In this document: positions 59,505-64,000 of the stretch, in pieces
Numbering within the stretch: the first letter of the stretch is position 1
Layout: the number at the start of each line of letters is the position of its first letter
Assembly (NCBI RefSeq): GCF_028993555.1
Contig: NZ_CP118610.1
Span: 1,054,001 to 1,118,000 of the forward strand
Direction: 5' to 3'
DNA: 64,000 nt
Origin: Ensifer adhaerens
GTDB lineage: Bacteria; Pseudomonadota; Alphaproteobacteria; Rhizobiales; Rhizobiaceae
Made by a program: the position numbers and the translations under genes
Notes under the pieces: model-generated
What the model was told of the DNA's origin: nothing
The model's input: the letters and a program-made list of their open reading frames with translations, nothing else
Database searches by the model: none

Positions 59505-59575
59505 CGTTCACTAAAAAATTGCGGTACGTTCACTTGACGAAATCACGCAAATCACTCTTTTCATGAATTGCGTGA
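59505..59575. promoter_or_regulatory. Divergent repressor/Cro control region
   Basis: Two direct CGTTCACT motifs start 22 bp apart (59505 and 59527), about two helix turns. An 8-bp perfect inverted repeat follows: TCACGCAA (59543-59550) and TTGCGTGA (59568-59575), enclosing TTCATGAATT. TTGACG at 59534-59539 could be a rightward -35 element; the -10 is unclear. Confidence 0.55.
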
Positions 59576-59589
59576 CAAGGAAAGTGGTC

Positions 59590-59799
59590 ATGATTCTTAC
59601 TTGGAAAGTTATCGACAGCTGGCGCGAAGAGCGGGGGATGCAGATCTCTGAGCTTGCCCGCCGTGCTGGCATACCGGAACGGACAATCTATTCCGGCCTG
59701 CGCAAGAATTCCCGTCTGCAGGCGGCCACAAAAACCGTGATGCGGGGTGTCTTCCCCGAGAAATTCGACGAACACGGCGAGGTGCGGGCCGATGAATAG
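59590..59799 (+). CDS. Cro-like HTH protein
   Basis: A 69-residue protein with a compact HTH (MQISELARRAGIPERTIYSGLRK near residues 18-40), suited to the Cro or CII position opposite the repressor. Start 59590 is preferred to 59563 because AAGGA lies 7 bases upstream and because 59563 falls inside the inverted-repeat operator. Its stop overlaps the start of the next gene. Confidence 0.8.
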   Translation: MILTWKVIDSWREERGMQISELARRAGIPERTIYSGLRKNSRLQAATKTVMRGVFPEKFDEHGEVRADE

Positions 59800-60124
59800 C
59801 TGCTGCCCTACCTGTGGCGCTGCTCTCGCCCCGGACCACTTCAGCTTTGACGCGGAAAGTGGCTTGCTCGTTTACGGCGGGCAGTTCCTTACGCTTCCAC
59901 GTCGTGAGGCGCATATTCTCGAGTTCTTGTTGGACCGCCGCGGCCGGACTATTTCGAAGTCAACGCTTTTTCGCGAACTGTACCGGCAAGACGACGAGCC
60001 GGAAACGGAGAATGTGGTCGAAAGCCACGTCTCCAAGCTGCGCAAGAAGCTGTTGCCGCTCGGCCTCGACATCACCTCCGAACGCTTCAAGGGCTATCGG
60101 CTCTTGGTCGGGAGGGCATCATGA
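59792..60124 (+). CDS. CxxC plus winged-helix (OmpR-type) protein, first of a tandem pair
   Basis: A 110-residue protein with a Cys pair at the N-terminus (SCCPTCGAALAPDHFSFD) and a C-terminal winged helix of the OmpR/PhoB output type (LTLPRREAHILEFLLDRRGRTISKSTLFRELY, VESHVSKLRKKL, ITSERFKGYRLL). It has no receiver domain. It overlaps the Cro-like gene (8 bp) and the next gene (4 bp). The next gene shares the same layout, so they arose by duplication. Probably a phage regulator. Confidence 0.8.
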   Translation: MNSCCPTCGAALAPDHFSFDAESGLLVYGGQFLTLPRREAHILEFLLDRRGRTISKSTLFRELYRQDDEPETENVVESHVSKLRKKLLPLGLDITSERFKGYRLLVGRAS

Positions 60125-60465
60125 GCGCCTGCCCATGCCCGACCTGCGGCCAGGTGCTGCCGCCACAGACATTCGCTATCGACTGGGAGGCCGGCATCGT
60201 TATCGCCGCCGGCCGCTTCGCCCAGCTGACCAGGAGCGAACTCGCGATCTTCGAAACCCTCTACCAGGCCAAGGGCCAGGTGAAGTCGAAGGAGCATCTG
60301 CTCAACGCGATCGCATCTCACGTCGACGATGCTCCGGAAATCAAGATCGTCGACGTCTTCGTCTGCAAGATCCGAAAGAAAATCGCCGGCCTAGGCGTCT
60401 CGATCGAAACGATTTGGGGCGGCGGATACCGCTTGCTGCCCCGCAAACAGGAGCAAGCCGCATGA
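60121..60465 (+). CDS. CxxC plus winged-helix (OmpR-type) protein, second of a tandem pair
   Basis: A 114-residue paralogue of the preceding protein: CPCPTCGQVLPPQTFAID at the N-terminus, then LTRSELAIFETLYQAKGQVKSKEHLLNAI, VDVFVCKIRKKIAGLGVSIETIWGGGYRLL. The GGGYRLL end is the classic OmpR wing. No receiver domain. Coupled to both neighbours by ATGA overlaps. Confidence 0.8.
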   Translation: MSACPCPTCGQVLPPQTFAIDWEAGIVIAAGRFAQLTRSELAIFETLYQAKGQVKSKEHLLNAIASHVDDAPEIKIVDVFVCKIRKKIAGLGVSIETIWGGGYRLLPRKQEQAA

Positions 60466-61271
60466 GTGATGCAATCTCGGCCGAGCTCGGCCAACGTCCG
60501 TCTCTTCAATGGGTGCCGGTCGACCTTATCCGCGTCGACCATAATTATCAGCGCGAGCTGCGCCCGACGCGCGTCGCACAGATCCTCCGCGAATTTAACT
60601 GGGCGCACTTCCAGCCGATCATGCTCGCCGAGCAGGCGGACGGCACCTTTACCGTCTTTGACGGGCAGCACCGTGTCGCTGCCGCCAGGGCGCATCCGGA
60701 GGTGAAAGAGGTTCCCGCGGCTGTCGTGAAGCTGGAGCAAAGCTGCGATGAGGCGGGGGCCTTCCTCGGCGTCAACGTCAACCGGACGGCGGTTTCGACC
60801 GTCGAGAAATACCATGCCGGCATCGAGGCCGGCGATGCGGACATGATGGCCGTCTGCGCCGTACTCGAAGAGGCGGGTTGTGCCGTCGTCGACGCTATTG
60901 GTTTGAAGCCTGCCGCCAACAAAACGGCGGCAGTAACGGCCGTCAGCCGCGCGATCAAGAACTATGGCGACAAGGCGGTATCCGAGGCTTGCAAAACCCT
61001 CGTCGATGCCTGGCCGCAGGATACCGGGGCGCTGAATGGCGTGATGATCCAGGGGCTTGCCCGGCTCTTCAAGAACAATAAGCGCTTCATCAGTCGTGAG
61101 CGGATGACGGCAAAGCTCCGGGTCAAGGATCGGAAGATCCTGACATCGGACGCCGAGACCATCCGCAAGATCGGCGGCGGTGACGCGACCACCAACGTCG
61201 CGAAGGCGCTGGTCGAGATCTACAACAAGGGCCTGCAGCGCGATCAGATCGCGCTGGGCGTGAAGCCATAA
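60462..61271 (+). CDS. ParB/Srx-like protein
   Basis: A 269-residue protein with an N-terminal ParB-like nuclease/CTPase fold (VPVDLIRVDHNYQRELRP, FQPIMLAEQADGTFTVFDGQHRVAAARAH near residues 16-68) and a long helical C-terminal part without a recognised domain. There is no ParA gene next to it, so chromosome or plasmid partition is not implied; such proteins are common in phage early operons. Start 60462 overlaps the previous stop (ATGA); an open frame extends to 59814 but lies inside the two upstream genes. Confidence 0.78.
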   Translation: MSDAISAELGQRPSLQWVPVDLIRVDHNYQRELRPTRVAQILREFNWAHFQPIMLAEQADGTFTVFDGQHRVAAARAHPEVKEVPAAVVKLEQSCDEAGAFLGVNVNRTAVSTVEKYHAGIEAGDADMMAVCAVLEEAGCAVVDAIGLKPAANKTAAVTAVSRAIKNYGDKAVSEACKTLVDAWPQDTGALNGVMIQGLARLFKNNKRFISRERMTAKLRVKDRKILTSDAETIRKIGGGDATTNVAKALVEIYNKGLQRDQIALGVKP

Positions 61272-61357
61272 CGATCTGTGCGCCGGCAGCTCTGGCGGCG
61301 CCACTCCCCCACTACATGCCGATTTGTACCGCGTTCGGCCCTGTTTTCAGGCTGATC

Positions 61358-61909
61358 ATGAATTGTATTGCCGACATCGACGATGCCATCCAAGCCGCCG
61401 GCCTCACAGAAGACGAGGTGTTGCGCGCAGCCGGAGCTGGTGCGCGATACCTCTACAACATCCGATATGGATACCGGCCGCTAACGCCGAAGTTCGTCAA
61501 TCGCATCAAGCAGGCGATCGCCGAGGTCAAGCGCCAGCGCCGGATGGAGGCGCGTGAGAAGGCGACCAACGGCAAGCGGCCGTGGGAAAGCCGATCGGCG
61601 GCGCAATACCGCATGGCGATCGCCTTCGTGGCCCATGCCGCCGATGTGAAACCCGCCTTCATCCTGGAAGCGGACCCGGCCAGGCGCGCGACGGCGGATC
61701 CGCTGTGGCTGCGCGCCGCCCGGCTGCGTCGCATCGCGCTCTACATCGCCAACCAATACCTGCATGTCGAGCAGGCCGACCTGGCGCGCGCCGCCAGCAT
61801 GAGCAAGGCCAACGTTTCCTACGCCATGAAGGACGTTGAGGACGATCGGCAGAGCGATGCCGAGATCGAGGCCATCATCCGAGCAGTCGAGGGGGCTTTT
61901 GAAGCATGA
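61358..61909 (+). CDS. HTH protein with conserved RRATxDxLW/RLR core, first of a tandem pair
   Basis: A 183-residue protein. Its C-terminal half (RRATADPLWLRAARLRRIALYIANQ, LARAASMSKANVSYAMKDVEDD) closely parallels the next protein. The helical pattern with the basic turn MSKANVSYA resembles a HTH recognition region such as that in DnaA domain IV, but the DnaA signature is not clear enough to claim it. The start is uncertain: ATG 61358 with AGG upstream is preferred to ATG 61316. Overlaps the next gene by 4 bp. Confidence 0.7.
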   Translation: MNCIADIDDAIQAAGLTEDEVLRAAGAGARYLYNIRYGYRPLTPKFVNRIKQAIAEVKRQRRMEAREKATNGKRPWESRSAAQYRMAIAFVAHAADVKPAFILEADPARRATADPLWLRAARLRRIALYIANQYLHVEQADLARAASMSKANVSYAMKDVEDDRQSDAEIEAIIRAVEGAFEA

Positions 61910-62316
61910 GCATGCTCGCCGATCAGGCACCCGCCCCCAGCAACTGGTTTCAGCTCCATAGCCGGCCGCCTCAGCGCAAGTGCAATCGCGAATTTCACCG
62001 GGCGTTTCGCGCCGTTTGTGCGCTGGCGCCGAGCTTTCTGCCTGAGGCCGAGGGCATCACGTATGCGACGGCCGTGTCGCAGCGCCCGCAACGCCGGGCA
62101 ACGGAAGACGGCCTTTGGATGCTTTCGTCACGTCTTCGTGGCCTAGCGATCCTCGCCAGCGTTGAGCTGCTGGGCCTTACCCAGGCCGAGGCGAGCCGCG
62201 CGGCGCGCATGTCGAGGGCCGCGGTTTCCATCGCCATACGACGCGTCCAGCAGGATCTGCAGCGGCCCCGGATCGAGCGTCTTTATGACGCTGTCGAGCA
62301 GAGCCTTTGCCCATGA
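61906..62316 (+). CDS. HTH protein with conserved RRATxDxLW/RLR core, second of a tandem pair
   Basis: A 136-residue protein. RRATEDGLWMLSSRLRGLAI and ASRAARMSRAAVSIAIRRVQQDLQRP match the same parts of the upstream protein, so the two are paralogues. The MSRAAVSIA turn looks like a HTH recognition helix. Coupled to its neighbours by ATGA overlaps at both ends. Function inferred only as DNA binding. Confidence 0.7.
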   Translation: MSMLADQAPAPSNWFQLHSRPPQRKCNREFHRAFRAVCALAPSFLPEAEGITYATAVSQRPQRRATEDGLWMLSSRLRGLAILASVELLGLTQAEASRAARMSRAAVSIAIRRVQQDLQRPRIERLYDAVEQSLCP

Positions 62317-63428
62317 CCCGCGAGAACGATACCCCCCTGGTCAAAGAACAACTGAAGCGCCGGATCGAAAGCCTTTGCGCCAAGCTGCTGCCCGACGGCC
62401 GCCGGCAGGGGCGCCTCTGGGTGGCCCACAATCCTGTGACGGCCGATTACAAGCAGAGTGCCGAATTCAAGGTGGCTCTCAATCGAGACACCGGCGCCTG
62501 GAAGGATTGGCGGACCGGCGAGAAGGGCGACGTTATCGGCCTGATCCAGTACCTGCACAATTGCGATTTCCGCGAGGCGCTGGACTGGGCTCGCGATTTC
62601 CTCGGCATGCGCAACATGTCGTCGGACCAGCGCCGGCGCCTCCAGGTTGAGGCGCGCCAGGCGCAAGAGGATGCCGAGGCGCGTGCGGCCGAAGATCTGC
62701 TGAAGCGCATGCGGCAGGCCGAAAAGCTGTGGGAGCGTGGTTTCCAGGACGGCGCAGGCAGTGCGGCCGAAGCCTATGCCCGCCGATATTTCGCCGCCCG
62801 CAACGTGCCGCTCGACGAGATCCCGAACCGCGATCGGCAGACGTTCCGGTTTTCGCCGGCCGAGGAATACTGGAAGCGGGCGCAGTTCCGCTACGAGAAC
62901 GGCCGGAGCGTAAAGGTGCAGAAGGGGCCGGAATATCCGGTGATCCTTTCCGCCATGCGGTTGGCAACCGGGCAGATCGCGGCCGTCCACATGACGTTCC
63001 TCGATCCGCTCGGACCCCGCAAGCTGCCGGTTCTGAAAGAAGAGGACGAGAACGCGAAGCTGATGCGCGGCCCCTCAGCCGGCGCCGTCGTGCGCATTTC
63101 CCATGGCCCGGAAGGCGAGCCGCCGGAGACCGCGCAGAAAGCCTATCCGCTGATCATGGGCGAAGGCATCGAGACGACGGCCAGCGCTGCGATCGCCGCG
63201 CCCGAGGCGCGCGCCTGGGCGGCTGGCAGCCTCGCCAACATGCTTTCGGCGCCGATCTGGCTGCCGTGCGTGTCGTCGATCGTGCTGCTGCGCGACCACT
63301 TCAAGCACCACACGACCGAAAAGCAATTCCTGCAGGTGTGCGAAGCGATGGAGCGTTCGGGCAAGCCCTGGACGGCGATCGACAGCCACGTGGGGAACGA
63401 TTTCAACGACTTGATACAGGAGGAATAG
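62313..63428 (+). CDS. Phage primase-like protein with Toprim-like segment
   Basis: A 371-residue protein. The front part (WVAHNPVTADYKQSAEFKVAL, WKDWRTGEKGDVIGLIQYLHNCDFREALDWARDFLG) resembles the CHC2-type primase N-terminus without the Cys/His ligands. The back part (YPLIMGEGIETTASAAIAAPEARAWAAGSLANM, IVLLRDHF, GNDFNDLI) is a Toprim-like domain: the GEGIET acidic residue and the DxD-type NDFND ending. It would prime phage DNA replication. No helicase domain is fused. Overlaps the previous gene by 4 bp. Confidence 0.82.
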   Translation: MTRENDTPLVKEQLKRRIESLCAKLLPDGRRQGRLWVAHNPVTADYKQSAEFKVALNRDTGAWKDWRTGEKGDVIGLIQYLHNCDFREALDWARDFLGMRNMSSDQRRRLQVEARQAQEDAEARAAEDLLKRMRQAEKLWERGFQDGAGSAAEAYARRYFAARNVPLDEIPNRDRQTFRFSPAEEYWKRAQFRYENGRSVKVQKGPEYPVILSAMRLATGQIAAVHMTFLDPLGPRKLPVLKEEDENAKLMRGPSAGAVVRISHGPEGEPPETAQKAYPLIMGEGIETTASAAIAAPEARAWAAGSLANMLSAPIWLPCVSSIVLLRDHFKHHTTEKQFLQVCEAMERSGKPWTAIDSHVGNDFNDLIQEE

Positions 63429-63432
63429 GGCG

Positions 63433-63756
63433 ATGGATGACCTTCCGGAAACCTTCAACCTGCCACCGGAGCTACGCGCGAAGGTCGCAGTGATTACCGA
63501 CAAATATCGTCTGTCTCTGGCGATGCAGATGGCAGGCGAACTCTCCGATGCCGGCGTCGACATGCCTACCGCGTTTCAGATCACGGTTGGCGAGCTGGTC
63601 ACTGCCGCCGCCCGCATGGGCATGCTCGGCGCCCTTGGGATCGAGAAGCGGGAGCCCCGCCAGGATCTTTGGATGAAGCGTGCCGCCGAAAGCTTCGATG
63701 ATGCGCGCAGATGGTTCACGGACTGGCAGGCCAGCGAGGAGCCCGACCTTGGCTGA
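63433..63756 (+). CDS. Hypothetical phage protein, 107 residues
   Basis: A helical, acidic protein ([29 protein letters not shown]... ending ASEEPDLG) with no recognised domain. It lies 4 bp after the primase gene, and its stop overlaps the next start, so it belongs to the same early transcript. Confidence 0.68.
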   Translation: MDDLPETFNLPPELRAKVAVITDKYRLSLAMQMAGELSDAGVDMPTAFQITVGELVTAAARMGMLGALGIEKREPRQDLWMKRAAESFDDARRWFTDWQASEEPDLG

Positions 63757-64000
63757 GATCGGCGACAATTCCAGTGCATTCGGCATTGCCCGGGACCAGC
63801 TACGCGCTTTCGTCGAGCGTATCGAGCGCCTGGACGAGGAAGCGAAGTGCCTCAACGACGATCGCAAGGACGTCTATGGCGAGGCCAAGTCGATGGGGTT
63901 CGACGTCAAGATCCTGAAAAAAGTTATCGCGATCCGCCGCAAGGACCATGACCAGCGCATGGAAGAGGAGGCGCTTCTCGACACGTATCTGCAGGCCCTC
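63749..64000 (+). CDS. DUF2312 (GapR-like) DNA-binding protein, 3' end outside window
   Basis: An 84-codon open stretch from TTG 63749 to the window end ([66 protein letters not shown]...LLDTYLQAL). It matches DUF2312/GapR, a chromatin-associated protein that binds overtwisted DNA in Caulobacter. The pattern is unusual on a phage. The start overlaps the previous stop in the phage style. Only the first 84 of about 90 residues are visible. Confidence 0.8.
   Translation, partial: MAEIGDNSSAFGIARDQLRAFVERIERLDEEAKCLNDDRKDVYGEAKSMGFDVKILKKVIAIRRKDHDQRMEEEALLDTYLQAL

Larger units (their letters stand above)
54615..64000. mobile_element. Temperate phage or phage-like element integrated at tRNA-Thr (right end outside window)
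   Basis: From the tRNA to the window end the content is phage-like: tyrosine integrase, excisionase-like protein, divergent repressor/Cro pair, ParB-like protein, primase and GapR-like protein, with many ATGA overlaps and small genes. This contrasts with the housekeeping genes to the left. No structural or packaging genes are in view, so an integrative element with phage-type control cannot be excluded. attR was not seen, so the core is not defined. Confidence 0.85.

Noticed and set aside
59563..59589. Earlier ATG start of the Cro-like protein
   Set aside because: It lies inside the TTGCGTGA operator half and lacks a ribosome site; ATG 59590 has AAGGA.

Overview
This is a GC-rich window of about 64 kb from an alphaproteobacterial chromosome of the Rhizobiales, most likely Sinorhizobium/Ensifer. 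The grounds are gene content and order: lolC-lolD-dnaE, divK-pleD-rpmG, pyrB-pyrC'-plsY-dprA-topA-rnr, the split gatC/gatA and gatB genes, aroQ-accB-accC-aat, rne-amiC-mrcA-prfB, and an NDUFA12-like and a DUF2155 protein side by side. The genus is inferred from general similarity and was not checked by a search.

Bases 1 to about 54.6 kb are core chromosome. Going left to right: lipoprotein export (lolC, with a broken lolD); DNA replication and lesion bypass (dnaE, dinB) with an L,D-transpeptidase between them; a cell-cycle and c-di-GMP pair (divK, pleD); a structured intergenic region that looks like a small RNA with its own terminator; rpmG; and a long leftward gene string pyrB > pyrC' > plsY > dprA > topA > rnr > DUF983 > Nudix > MFS. 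After aidB and an AEC permease come ruvX, the gatCAB genes with several GNAT acetyltransferases, an MASE1-like diguanylate cyclase, the fatty-acid and shikimate cluster aroQ-accB-accC-aat, a DsbA-like oxidoreductase, an aminotransferase, RNase E, the wall enzymes amiC and mrcA, prfB with its programmed +1 frameshift, and NAD kinase.

At 54,615 a tRNA-Thr(UGU) marks the edge of an integrated temperate phage or phage-like element that runs past the right end of the window. Its leftward arm holds a GIY-YIG-like protein, a tyrosine integrase and a chain of five ATGA-coupled small genes. A divergent switch (an S24-like repressor against a Cro-like protein) separates this from a tightly overlapping rightward early operon: two tandem CxxC/winged-helix proteins, a ParB-like protein, two tandem HTH paralogues, a primase with a Toprim-like segment, a small protein, and a DUF2312 (GapR-like) protein cut by the window edge. 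The control region between the arms carries four direct repeats with an exact 35-bp period plus a separate set of shared operator-like motifs. No structural phage genes are in view.

The points most worth following up are: the 35-bp-period array in the phage control region; the N-terminal module shared by the phage integrase and the neighbouring GIY-YIG protein; two back-to-back pairs of paralogous small DNA-binding proteins; a 23-bp hairpin repeat with compensatory base changes between convergent aidB and the AEC permease; the apparent loss of most of lolD; and a dihydroorotase-like PyrC' with no metal-binding residues.
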